Of a stretch of DNA of 64,000 nt, positions 23,982 to 32,659 are shown in pieces (the stretch's first letter is position 1; every line of letters starts with the position of its first letter). The position numbers and the translations under genes were made by a program. Under the pieces are notes generated by a model that was given only the letters and a program-made list of their open reading frames with translations, searched no databases and was not told the DNA's origin. Origin of the DNA: Natranaerovirga pectinivora (lineage in GTDB: Bacteria; Bacillota; Clostridia; Lachnospirales; DSM-24629). The stretch is taken from contig NZ_SMAL01000005.1 of assembly GCF_004342165.1 (NCBI RefSeq), positions 62,001-126,000 of the forward strand, given 5' to 3'.

Positions 23982-23988
23982 TAAATAA

Positions 23989-24017
23989 ATTATATGTAAT
24001 TGGTTTATAGTTGTCAA
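23989..24017 (-). promoter_or_regulatory. Consensus promoter of the repressor operon
   Basis: TTGACA (24012-24017), 17-base spacer, TATAAT (23989-23994) on the minus strand: a perfect sigma-A consensus driving the repressor and metallopeptidase genes. The rest of the 618-base gap up to 24456 is AT-rich and shows no further gene. Confidence 0.9.
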
Positions 24018-24126
24018 TATTAAAATAAAGATTAGTTTATATTTTATATATGAATTTCTGTTCAACTTACATTCCCCAGTTAAGCAAGATAATTGGTTAA
24101 TAAGGTCTGTTTAGCATTTTTATATG

Positions 24127-24138
24127 TAAGGTAGCTTA
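24127..24138. promoter_or_regulatory. Possible third operator half site O3
   Basis: TAAGGTAGCTTA contains one exact TAGCTTA half site of the O1/O2 motif and a shortened partner. It lies about 110 bases upstream of the repressor promoter. Confidence 0.4.
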
Positions 24139-24416
24139 TTATAATTTTACACCGAACATATGTTTGTATTAATAATTTTTAGTTTGTTGTTCTCTGTTAC
24201 TCATTATACTAATTATTTATTCCAAGTTGATACTAACCCCTTTTTGTTCCTTGATACAATATTTTCACACTTTGAAAAATTGTTTTCAATTATATCAGTT
24301 GCATTTTCATATTTCAAGATTTTAAATAAGTAAATACAATACTCTTTCCTTCATACTTCTATATATCGAATGTGATTTATTAAGACAAATGTATTTAGTA
24401 GTATTAACACAAAATA

Positions 24417-24456
24417 GGTCATAACTAACAAGTAAATTTACCTGTTAACTATGACC
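24417..24456 (-). terminator. Hairpin after the restriction gene
   Basis: A near-perfect 20-bp stem (GGTCATA...TATGACC ends) begins 10 bases after the stop of the restriction-modification gene. The T run after it is interrupted (CTATTTT). It probably ends that transcript. Confidence 0.65.
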
Positions 24457-24465
24457 ATATTAATT

Positions 24466-27400
24466 TTATTTAATAACTGTATCAATTTCTTTACATAATT
24501 TTAAATATATATTTTGCATTTCATTTATTAAATCTTCAGTATTTTTTCCATTTTTTTGCCTAGCTAGCTTACCTAATTCACTCAATTTTCTGTGTGATTT
24601 ATTTAATTCATCATATTTAGGAATTTTAATATTAAATCTTATACTATACGACCTATTACTATAGGTTGCTTTAAAATAATACTCAATGATAGGCGTATTT
24701 AAAATAGCGCAGATATAGTCAGCCTCGTTTATTGTAATAAAATTTCCTTCTTTATCTCTACTAATATAGGGTGCGTGTTTTGCACAAATTCCTTGAACAT
24801 CCTTTTTATTCAGAAATTTTTCTGGAGTTACTACTGCAGCATTCATCTTTGTATTATCTCTAAATGTTACCATACAATTATTAAAAGTATATAACCCCAC
24901 TTTTGACAGAGAATAAAATGCTTTACCCATTGAGATCAATTGACTTCTTTTGGATTGGCTACCAATAATATGTTTATGATTACGTAAGTAATTATAGGTA
25001 TTATTACACTTCACCATTTCCGATACATCTACTGCATACCTGTCATTGTCTTGATAAGGGAAAATACATACTTCATTTGTTTCTTTAATATAAAACTTCT
25101 GTATGTTCGGTCCTGTTATCAAAGGTCTAATATATCTTTCTTCAATCTGAAAACTTTTCCCATTGACTAAACTTTTATACTTTGATGTTCGGCGTGGGAC
25201 GCTCTTAACAAATAAATTATCCTCTGTTGTTTTTTCCCTATCTATTTCTAGCATAAAAACTTCTAAAGGCGTAAATTCAACACCACTTCTTGCTTTGTAT
25301 GCACATTCGCCAATTATTAATTGTAGTTCATCTCTTGAAAACTCTTCTGAATTTACAAGTGAAAATCCAGTTCTATTCTCATCAGCTCTAACTAAAAGCA
25401 ACTCATTATATTCAAAATCTTCTTTTACAGTATTATAGTGACTATTCATATTAATTAGTTCTATATTTTTACCTTTTTTCTTTTTAACAATTGTAACAGG
25501 TACTCCATCATTTTTATAATCAACTGGTTTAGATGTATACAAGAATTCACAAAAAGATTCTTGAGTTTGAATAAAAGGATGTCCTGCTTTTTCGTAATCT
25601 ACAACCTGTTCTAAATACAATCTTTTACCAGTATTAAAGTCTAAATAGAACTCTCTAAACCCCTCGTATGAATCTTGTGTCAACATTGTTTTAGGCATTA
25701 AAAATGATAATTTACCATCTTCTTTTAACCATTTTTTTGCAGAGTCATTAGCTATTAAAGCACAAATATTTAAACTAATTGCCCCCATATAACTCTGTCC
25801 CGAGAATAAATGTTGCTCTAAACATCTTGTCTTGATATTCTTTGCATAATATTCTGGCAAATGTTCCCATTTTACCCATGGTGGATTTCCAACTATATAG
25901 TCACATCTTTCAATTGAACTTATCTGCAAACTATTTGCAATCAACCTTAATGCACCAAAAGAACGCCCATTATTCTTTAATTCTACTAATCTTTCTGTTA
26001 GACAGTAGGTTACATTGGCTAATTCCTTATTTCCAAATAGATCAGGAATCTTATTAACTACTATAGAATTAAATTCACTTACCACATTGATATCTTCTAG
26101 TACCCTATCTAAAATTCCCATGTTCTCAAGAAAATCAGGTTTGTTAATAACATCAATAGGAAAAACTGCTGTAATTGTTTCCCCATTTTCTATAAAAACT
26201 TGACTTTGTAAACATTCTATTCCATCAACATTAACCTTCATAACTGGAGCACTCGCATCACCCAAGTAAACAGGAATATTAGTTGGAAGTAATATCTCTT
26301 CACCTCCATCAAACAATCTAGAGATTGCAATTAGATAAGAAACCCTTGCCATTAATACAGATAAAGGATTTAAATCAATGCCTTTTACATTATTTAATAG
26401 TTTTTCTAATAATTGCATTCTTTCATTATAATTTCTATCAATATTCAAAAAATTATTGATTACATTGTTTATATAGGATGTTAAAAATACTGCTGATCCA
26501 CAACATGGATCCAAGATTAGTTTATCAACTATCTTATAAAAGTCATCGTCACCAACTGCATCAATGATAGTTTTTTCAGCAAGCCACTCAGGGGTAAAAT
26601 ATTCTCCTAAAGAATGTCTAACTTCATTAGGAATTGTTTCCATATACAAGCGTCTAAACAAATCCGGAGAACTGCTGTAAACAAACCCTATATACTCATA
26701 CTCATCAACAACTGTAATCACTTCTTTCAATATTTCATATAATTCATAATCCCAGACTTCATCCTCATAATACCATGAGAAAAAAATATCATCCAATAAA
26801 CCGTTAATATTTGCTAAAGTTGAATCTGATTGCAGCTGTTGTAATTTATTTTTTAGTGTATTTTCATCTACATCTGTTATATTGTCAAAGTAAAAAGAAT
26901 TTTCTTTAATAACCAATTTTGAGATAAACTTAAAAGCTATCATTTTTATATTTGTTGCATATGTAGTTTGCAATGCAAATAGAGCTCTATATTCGTTACT
27001 ATTATTAGAAATATTACAATCTAATATTTCCCCTAAAGCTCTCCTTCTCTTGGCAATATCGTTGCTTTGACCACTGTCTGCCTCTGATAAATGAAATGCA
27101 TTTTCCCATTGCTTTAATATCATATCTGTTTTTTTATTACTAGTTTCTGTTAAAACGTTGTATAATTTTTTTGCAAGCTTATTTGACGCATTTTCTTTAC
27201 TTTTAGTTAAGGCAAAGTCAATTAAAATATTTTCGGTAGTAAATTGTTTTTGTGAATTAAGAAGTATTAGTTGACTAATTTTCTTAATGTCATTAAAATC
27301 TAATACTTTTAATACCGAGTGATTGATTCCATCTTCTTTTTTATTAAAGTACATTATATTTTTACCATCACATAATACTGCACAAGAAAATTTATTTTTT

Positions 27401-27771
27401 TCTTGATTAAAATAACTAACAGTTTGTTTTATAGCTTTTTTAAGTATTGTAGTACTAGATAGCGCATCATATTTTTTAAATTCTATAAAAAAGTAGTAAT
27501 TATTATATACAGTATCCATTCTACCTTCAAAAGAATTTATTATCCCCTCATCTGTGCGCCCCACTTCAGACTTTGGAGAAATATCACCATCTGATAAACC
27601 AAAAAAGTTCCTTAGGTGATGATAAAGGCACCTGTTAAATGCATCTACAACATCAGCTTCTGAATTACTTTTTAAACAAGCTTCTAAAATTTCGTTAGTA
27701 ATTTTTTGACAAAGTTTACTAAATTCTGGAGTATTAATACGTTCCTTTATATTTTCTTCATTTTTAATCAT
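24466..27771 (-). CDS. Type IIG-like restriction-modification enzyme
   Basis: A single 1101-residue protein. The N-terminal domain has a PD-(D/E)XK-like signature (FEGRMDTVY with Asp86, FIEFKK with Glu97 and Lys99). A helical linker leads to a gamma-class N6-adenine methyltransferase with RHSLGEYFTP, AdoMet motif LDPCCGSAVF (421-426) and catalytic NPPW at 629-632. The C-terminal 400 residues are likely target recognition (RYIRPLITGPNI, SYSIRFNIKIP). This is the layout of Eco57I/MmeI-like enzymes that both cut and methylate. It has its own promoter and a strong AAGGAGG site and lies next to the repressor, a usual place for phage defence cargo. PglX-like methyltransferases share part of this layout, but no other BREX gene is nearby. 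Confidence 0.85.
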   Translation of the reverse strand: MIKNEENIKERINTPEFSKLCQKITNEILEACLKSNSEADVVDAFNRCLYHHLRNFFGLSDGDISPKSEVGRTDEGIINSFEGRMDTVYNNYYFFIEFKKYDALSSTTILKKAIKQTVSYFNQEKNKFSCAVLCDGKNIMYFNKKEDGINHSVLKVLDFNDIKKISQLILLNSQKQFTTENILIDFALTKSKENASNKLAKKLYNVLTETSNKKTDMILKQWENAFHLSEADSGQSNDIAKRRRALGEILDCNISNNSNEYRALFALQTTYATNIKMIAFKFISKLVIKENSFYFDNITDVDENTLKNKLQQLQSDSTLANINGLLDDIFFSWYYEDEVWDYELYEILKEVITVVDEYEYIGFVYSSSPDLFRRLYMETIPNEVRHSLGEYFTPEWLAEKTIIDAVGDDDFYKIVDKLILDPCCGSAVFLTSYINNVINNFLNIDRNYNERMQLLEKLLNNVKGIDLNPLSVLMARVSYLIAISRLFDGGEEILLPTNIPVYLGDASAPVMKVNVDGIECLQSQVFIENGETITAVFPIDVINKPDFLENMGILDRVLEDINVVSEFNSIVVNKIPDLFGNKELANVTYCLTERLVELKNNGRSFGALRLIANSLQISSIERCDYIVGNPPWVKWEHLPEYYAKNIKTRCLEQHLFSGQSYMGAISLNICALIANDSAKKWLKEDGKLSFLMPKTMLTQDSYEGFREFYLDFNTGKRLYLEQVVDYEKAGHPFIQTQESFCEFLYTSKPVDYKNDGVPVTIVKKKKGKNIELINMNSHYNTVKEDFEYNELLLVRADENRTGFSLVNSEEFSRDELQLIIGECAYKARSGVEFTPLEVFMLEIDREKTTEDNLFVKSVPRRTSKYKSLVNGKSFQIEERYIRPLITGPNIQKFYIKETNEVCIFPYQDNDRYAVDVSEMVKCNNTYNYLRNHKHIIGSQSKRSQLISMGKAFYSLSKVGLYTFNNCMVTFRDNTKMNAAVVTPEKFLNKKDVQGICAKHAPYISRDKEGNFITINEADYICAILNTPIIEYYFKATYSNRSYSIRFNIKIPKYDELNKSHRKLSELGKLARQKNGKNTEDLINEMQNIYLKLCKEIDTVIK

Positions 27772-27790
27772 GATAAAACCTCCTTTTTTA

Positions 27791-27832
27791 TGTCCACAAG
27801 GATTATATCACTACAATTTTATATTGTCCACA
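27791..27832 (-). promoter_or_regulatory. Promoter of the restriction gene with flanking repeats
   Basis: TGGACA (27825-27830), 17-base spacer, TATAAT (27802-27807). An 8-base TGTGGACA motif occurs twice in the same direction, once overlapping the -35 (27825-27832) and once just downstream of the -10 (27791-27798), 34 bases apart. Such a pair could bind a regulator that times restriction gene expression; inference. Confidence 0.75.
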
Positions 27833-27844
27833 CATATTCCAATT

Positions 27845-28054
27845 TCAATATTTAACATTTAATTTCCATCCCACCTCACTAAAATTTTTAATTTCATCCT
27901 TTGTTATAATTTTATATTTATTATAATATTGAATTTTTTGAGCTTTCAAATAATCCATTTTATTTGAAGCCTCAACCATACTTTCAAAACTCCCATATAG
28001 TACCCAGGATGTTTTATTATCTATTGTCATTAAGACTAATAGAAATACTTCCAT
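27845..28054 (-). CDS. Small unknown protein
   Basis: A 69-residue protein from ATG 28054 (AAGGTG upstream; GTG 28063 is the alternative). It has a hydrophobic start, a W-V-L-Y-G-S-F-E-S segment and a basic tail. It resembles no family I can name. It precedes the restriction gene by about 70 bases and could be its small partner, but it has a separate ribosome site and the restriction gene has its own promoter. Confidence 0.55.
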   Translation of the reverse strand: MEVFLLVLMTIDNKTSWVLYGSFESMVEASNKMDYLKAQKIQYYNKYKIITKDEIKNFSEVGWKLNVKY

Positions 28055-28255
28055 GAATTTCACCTTCTTTCATCTATGCATCTTAACTCTATTAAGTGCA
28101 TGTATCAAGTTATACTTAACAGTAATAAATAATACAGATGAAGGTATGTATATAGTAATAATATTTTTCTATGTCACTGCTAGTTTTACATCTTTAAAAC
28201 AGCCTATTTCACTTGACTAACCATTTACGTGTATATGTATTTATATTCCGCCTAA

Positions 28256-28306
28256 AAGTTAGACCCCCGGGGGTCAAAAAAATCCCCCAAACCTAGTTTG
28301 AGGGAA
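28256..28306 (-). repeat. Terminator-containing repeat, copy B
   Basis: Read on the minus strand this is a near-copy of 639-688, including the terminator stem, T run, and a perfect GACCCCCGGGGGTC palindrome followed by TCTAACTT. Orientation is inverted relative to copy A. Confidence 0.8.
28275..28304 (-). terminator. Intrinsic terminator of rlmD
   Basis: On the minus strand CCCTCAAAC pairs with GTTTGGGGG around a 3-base loop, followed by seven T, about 57 bases after the rlmD stop. The 220 bases between this and the small gene at 27845 hold no gene. Confidence 0.88.
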
Positions 28307-28360
28307 CATAAATACACATTTCAATATTCACTTAAAACCTTGAAACCCTTTGATATCAAC

Positions 28361-29716
28361 CTATTTCTTCTCTATCAACACGACTGTTTCAACGTGAGGC
28401 GTCTGAGGAAACATATCCACACAAACAACCTTCTTAACCTCATACCCACTCTTAATCAATTCTTCCAAGTCCTTCACAAGTGAAGTCGGCTTACAAGACA
28501 CATAAACAATCTGCTCCACCCCAAAGTCTATAATCTTCTTCAAGGCTTTTGGATGTATCCCTTCTCTTGGAGGATCTAGTACTATAATTTCTGGTTTATC
28601 AACCAATTCATCTATAACCTTTAATACATCTCCTGCTAAAAACTCACAGTTCTCTAATTGATTTAACCTAGCATTTTCTTTAGCTGCTTCTACCGCTTCT
28701 TCAACAATCTCAACACCTACCACTTTTTTAGCTACTGGGGCTAACATTTGAGCAATAGTTCCGGTACCACTGTATAAATCAAATATCACTTTGTCTTTTG
28801 TTTCTCCTACATAATCTCTAACAACTGAGTACAATACTTCTGCCCCTAAAGAGTTGGTTTGGAAAAATGAAAAAGGAGATATCTTAAACTTCAATCCTAA
28901 CAACTCTTCATAGAAATAGTCTTGTCCATATAGTATTCTAGTTTCGTCACTTTGTACTGTATCTGCTACATTATCATTAAATGTGTGTAATACGCCCGCT
29001 ATTTTACCATCTAAATCAAGGTTTACCAACTGATTAATTAACTCCGATAAATCTAGATCTAATTGGGTGCTAGTTACTAAATTAATCAATAACTCTTTAG
29101 TCTTCACACCTCTTCTAACGACCAAATGTCTAAGATACCCTACATGGTCTTTTTTCGTATAGTAAGTTATATTTCTTTCTGAAAAATAATTTAATACACA
29201 TTCTAAGACTTTATTGTAATCGTTATCCACAATTAAGCAGTTGTTTGTTGTGACTATATCGTAAAAACTTCCTTTTTTATGTAAGCCTAATGCCAAAGGT
29301 CCGTCCTTATATTCATCTCCAAAGGAAAATTCCATTTTATTTCTGTAATGCCATTCACTTGGACTTCCTTTTATGCCTTCAAATTTATAATTTATTTTTA
29401 ACTCATCTAATAAATCTATTACATGATTTTTTTTCACTTCTAATTGGTTTTCATAACTAAGTGTTTGATAAAAACAACCACCACAAGGCCCAAAGTGTAT
29501 ACAAGGGGCTTGTCTATTTTCTATATCTGCTTTTTCTATTGTTTCTAAAATGCGTCCTTCAAATTTACCTTTTCTAGCTTTTGTTACTGCAAATTTTACT
29601 TTTCGTCCTGCAATTGCTTGTTTGATACTTACTTTATTGCCTTCTATATTGATAATCCCCTTATTTGGGAAAGTTGTTTTTTCTATTATGCCTTCGTATA
29701 TCTCTTTCTTTTTCAT
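28361..29716 (-). CDS. rlmD: 23S rRNA uracil-C5 methyltransferase RlmD-like
   Basis: A 451-residue RumA/TrmA-family enzyme that methylates a uracil in rRNA. The N-terminus is a TRAM-like domain. Cys72, Cys78 and Cys81 (HFGPCGGC) and a later Cys near 164 should bind a 4Fe-4S cluster. The methyltransferase part has FDLYSGTGTIAQ, LDPPREG and the catalytic Cys in YVSCKP. ATG 29716 is chosen because AAGGAG overlaps the alternative ATG 29731. The last 200 bases have a distinctly different strand composition from the rest of the gene. In some Firmicutes paralogues methylate other 23S or tRNA positions. Confidence 0.9.
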   Translation of the reverse strand: MKKKEIYEGIIEKTTFPNKGIINIEGNKVSIKQAIAGRKVKFAVTKARKGKFEGRILETIEKADIENRQAPCIHFGPCGGCFYQTLSYENQLEVKKNHVIDLLDELKINYKFEGIKGSPSEWHYRNKMEFSFGDEYKDGPLALGLHKKGSFYDIVTTNNCLIVDNDYNKVLECVLNYFSERNITYYTKKDHVGYLRHLVVRRGVKTKELLINLVTSTQLDLDLSELINQLVNLDLDGKIAGVLHTFNDNVADTVQSDETRILYGQDYFYEELLGLKFKISPFSFFQTNSLGAEVLYSVVRDYVGETKDKVIFDLYSGTGTIAQMLAPVAKKVVGVEIVEEAVEAAKENARLNQLENCEFLAGDVLKVIDELVDKPEIIVLDPPREGIHPKALKKIIDFGVEQIVYVSCKPTSLVKDLEELIKSGYEVKKVVCVDMFPQTPHVETVVLIEKK

Positions 29717-29749
29717 CCTATACTCCTTCATAACTATCCTATCATTATT

Positions 29750-29775
29750 GTAGCGGAGAATAAATTCTCCGCTAC
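29750..29775. terminator. Perfect hairpin between rlmD and membrane protein gene
   Basis: GTAGCGGAGAA and TTCTCCGCTAC pair exactly around 4 bases. The core AGCGGAGAAT/ATTCTCCGCT also occurs in the terminator at 38573-38600. The T run is poor, so strength is uncertain. Confidence 0.6.
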
Positions 29776-29798
29776 TTATAGTATCTTATAAAATTAAA

Positions 29799-30143
29799 CT
29801 ATTCTTTGATTTCATTCTCCATCATAGCTGTTTCAATTTCTTCTGCTAACTCGTCTAACTCTTCTTCATCTTCGTAGTCATCGTAATCATCATATTCTAT
29901 GTCTTCAAAGTCTTCATCATCAAAGTCTAAATCAAAGTCATCATCAAAATCTTCTAGGTAGTTTGGTGTTAAATATCTATATATTGCATATGCCACACCT
30001 GCAATTGCTGCTACTGAAGCAACTACAACAGCAACCCATACCCATGTACGATCTTTTCTCTCTTCTTCTTGTTTTCTGCTGAATTTGTGTAAGAAATCAT
30101 TAAATTGTCTCATGCTAAGAAAGTCCTCTCTGTTTCTAAACAT
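29799..30143 (-). CDS. Single-pass membrane protein with acidic tail
   Basis: A 114-residue protein: a cytoplasmic basic N-terminus of about 35 residues, one membrane helix (VWVAVVVASVAAIAGVAYA), then an extremely acidic C-terminal tail of nearly 60 residues dominated by Asp, Glu and Tyr. Proteins of this layout occur beside pcrA or in similar spots in Clostridia; function unknown. ATG 30143 is chosen; GTG 30152 lies too close to the AAAGGA site. Confidence 0.75.
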   Translation of the reverse strand: MFRNREDFLSMRQFNDFLHKFSRKQEEERKDRTWVWVAVVVASVAAIAGVAYAIYRYLTPNYLEDFDDDFDLDFDDEDFEDIEYDDYDDYEDEEELDELAEEIETAMMENEIKE

Positions 30144-30257
30144 AACATCCACATCCTTTCATTATTCTTCACAATTATAGTTCCCATTTTTTTGTAATAT
30201 ATTTCATTATAACATTAATTTATTCCAATGACCATATTATATGCTTTTTTTAATAAA

Positions 30258-32471
30258 CTACTCTACTTTTTTTAATTTTGCTAATGAGGCAAATAATTTT
30301 TTTACGCCAACTTTTGTAAAGTTAACAGTTACTTGGTAATCCGCTCCACCTGGCTCTATTTCTATGATTTCACCTGGTCCAAATTTTAAATGTTTCACCA
30401 CATCTCCCACTTGAAAATCAAGGGTTGCACTATTTGAAACTGGCATTTTTTTTGTTTCATAAGGTTTACTATTAAAGAATGTATTATTTCTTTTGCTATA
30501 TTCTTTTACTTTTGCTAGTGGATCTGTCACTGCTGGTCCTGATGAACTTTCTTTTAATAATTCTTTTGGAATTTCTTTAATAAATCTTGATACAGAGTTA
30601 TATTGGGTTTGTCCTCTAATCATTCTTGATTTTGCACATAGGATACACAATTTTTCTTCTGCTCTTGTAATCCCAACATAACACAATCTTCTTTCTTCTT
30701 CTAAATCTTCATCTAATCCAGAAGACAATGACATATAGCTTGGGAATAAACCTTCTTCCATTCCTGATAAGAATACATTAGGGAATTCCAATCCTTTTGC
30801 ACTGTGTAATGTCATAAGTATAACGGAGTTGGCATTGGCATCCATACTGTCAATATCTGCTACTAATGAAACTTCTTCTAAGAATCCATTCAGTGTTGGT
30901 TCTTCATTCGATTCTTCGTATCCAGCTGCTTTAGAGATTAATTCATCGATATTTTCTATTCTTGCTTGAGCTTCTGGTGTGTTTTCTATTCTTAATTCTT
31001 TAATATACCCTGTTACATTTAAGACATCTTCTATTAATTCAACCAATGGTATATGGTTGGCTTTTGTTTTAAATGTTTCTATTAAATTAACAAAGTCCGT
31101 TATTTTTAATGCTGCTCTACTTAAACTTGGTATGGCTTTTGCATTTTTTAATGCAGCGTATAAATCTATTTCATTATCCATGGCAAAGTCATTGGCTTTA
31201 TCAATGGACGTTTGTCCAATTCCTCTTTTTGGTACATTGATCACACGTTTTACAGCCAAGTCATCTTTTGAATTATTGATTGTTTTTAAGTAAGCTAGTA
31301 CGTCTTTGATTTCTTTTCTTTGGTAGAAGTTTACCCCGCCTACAATTTTATAAGGGATGTTTTTACTTACAAAAGCCTCCTCAATAACACGTGATTGAGC
31401 ATTTGTACGATACAGTATAGCAAATTGGTTGTACTCTTTGCCATGATTCATAATCTGGTCAATGATTCTACCGGCTATAAATTCTGCTTCTTCTCTTTCA
31501 TTGTATAAGTTATGAAATTCTATCAACTCTCCATCGTCATTGGCTGTCCATAATGTTTTGTCTTTTCTGCCAAAGTTATTGCTTATGACTTCATTGGCTG
31601 CTTGAAGAATATTTTTTGTTGAACGATAGTTTTGCTCTAATTTAATAACCACTGCATCATTAAAGTCTTTTTCAAAGCCTAAGATATTTTGAATATTGGC
31701 CCCTCTAAATTTATAAATAGACTGGTCATCGTCTCCAACCACACATAAGTTACGGTATTTTTTAGCCAATAATCTTACCAATTCGTATTGGGCAATATTG
31801 GTATCTTGGTACTCATCAATCATTATGTATCTGAATCGGTCTTGATATTCTTCTAATACATCTGGTCTTACAGTAAATAACTCTACTGTTTTATTAATTA
31901 GATCATCAAAATCTAGTGCATTATTGCTTTGTAATTTATCTTGGTATAATTTATAAGCTTTTGCAATGGTTTCTTTTCTAAAGTCACCATAAGTTTCTCT
32001 AGCAAATTGTTCTGGTGACTTGATTTGATCTTTTGCAGATGAAATCTCTCCTAATACACTTCTTTCTGGATAAAGCTTTGTATCAAGATTCAGTTGTTTT
32101 AAGACTTCACGAATAACAACTTTTTGATCATCTCCATCATAGATTGTAAAGCTTTTATCGTAACCTAATTTATCTATATGTCTTCTAAGGATTCGTACAC
32201 AAGTCGAGTGAAATGTACTCACCCATACTTCTTCTCCACCTTGTCCGATTAAATTGTCTACTCTTTCTCTCATTTCCTTTGCGGCTTTATTTGTAAAGGT
32301 AATAGCAAGTATATTCCACGGAAATACGCCTTTTTCTTCTATTAAATAAGAGATTCTATGTGTTAATACTCTTGTTTTACCCGATCCTGCTCCTGCTAAT
32401 ATTAGCAATGGCCCTTCTGTATGTAATACTGCTTCTTTTTGTTTAGGATTCAAACCATCATATCTACTCAT
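30258..32471 (-). CDS. pcrA: ATP-dependent DNA helicase PcrA/UvrD
   Basis: A 737-residue SF1A helicase. Walker A is LAGAGSGKT at 25-33. Other motifs in order: WVSTFHSTCVRILR, YIMIDEYQDTN, VGDDDQSIYKFRGA, LEQNYRST, LMTLHSAKGLEFPNVFL and CYVGITRAEE. The C-terminus has a Tudor-like fold segment (VGDVVKHLKFGPGEI) typical of PcrA, which contacts RNA polymerase. PcrA unwinds DNA in repair and plasmid replication and clears RecA. Length is normal and ATG follows GGTGGG. Confidence 0.97.
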   Translation of the reverse strand: MSRYDGLNPKQKEAVLHTEGPLLILAGAGSGKTRVLTHRISYLIEEKGVFPWNILAITFTNKAAKEMRERVDNLIGQGGEEVWVSTFHSTCVRILRRHIDKLGYDKSFTIYDGDDQKVVIREVLKQLNLDTKLYPERSVLGEISSAKDQIKSPEQFARETYGDFRKETIAKAYKLYQDKLQSNNALDFDDLINKTVELFTVRPDVLEEYQDRFRYIMIDEYQDTNIAQYELVRLLAKKYRNLCVVGDDDQSIYKFRGANIQNILGFEKDFNDAVVIKLEQNYRSTKNILQAANEVISNNFGRKDKTLWTANDDGELIEFHNLYNEREEAEFIAGRIIDQIMNHGKEYNQFAILYRTNAQSRVIEEAFVSKNIPYKIVGGVNFYQRKEIKDVLAYLKTINNSKDDLAVKRVINVPKRGIGQTSIDKANDFAMDNEIDLYAALKNAKAIPSLSRAALKITDFVNLIETFKTKANHIPLVELIEDVLNVTGYIKELRIENTPEAQARIENIDELISKAAGYEESNEEPTLNGFLEEVSLVADIDSMDANANSVILMTLHSAKGLEFPNVFLSGMEEGLFPSYMSLSSGLDEDLEEERRLCYVGITRAEEKLCILCAKSRMIRGQTQYNSVSRFIKEIPKELLKESSSGPAVTDPLAKVKEYSKRNNTFFNSKPYETKKMPVSNSATLDFQVGDVVKHLKFGPGEIIEIEPGGADYQVTVNFTKVGVKKLFASLAKLKKVE

Positions 32472-32659
32472 TTTTTAACCCACCTATTTCTTTTTCTTAT
32501 AATCCAAAGTTTTATTATCTATATATAATACCATAAATGAATTCTTTAATAAACTGTTAATAGATTGGAAATTCTGTTGGTGTAATTTTAAATGTACTTG
32601 TTATCTAGTTTTTAATACTATATAATGTATTTAGGATTATTTTCTAAGAGGTGAACAAA

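Larger units (their letters stand above)
689..28255 (-). mobile_element. Degraded siphovirus-type prophage
   Basis: About 27 kb of almost gap-free minus-strand genes carry a recognisable phage order: lysogeny control, early replication, late control, packaging, head, connector and tail tube. Borders are inferred from the flanking plus-strand gene on the left and rlmD on the right, and from the inverted terminator repeats. No integrase, excisionase, tape measure, tail tip, holin or lysin is present, and the primase and helicase genes are broken. Direct-repeat attachment sites were not found by eye. The exact right border is uncertain and could lie anywhere between the restriction gene and 28255. 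Confidence 0.85.

Noticed and set aside
24466-27771. BREX PglX
   Set aside because: The protein has an N-terminal PD-(D/E)XK-like domain and no other BREX gene (brxA, brxB, brxC, pglZ, brxL) lies in the window, so a type IIG reading fits better.
639-28306. Terminator repeats as attL/attR
   Set aside because: They are inverted, not direct, and no integrase is present. They also overlap working terminators of the flanking genes.
32472-32659. Promoter elements or small RNA in the gap before the DUF1836 gene
   Set aside because: AT-rich without a convincing -35/-10 pair or hairpin.
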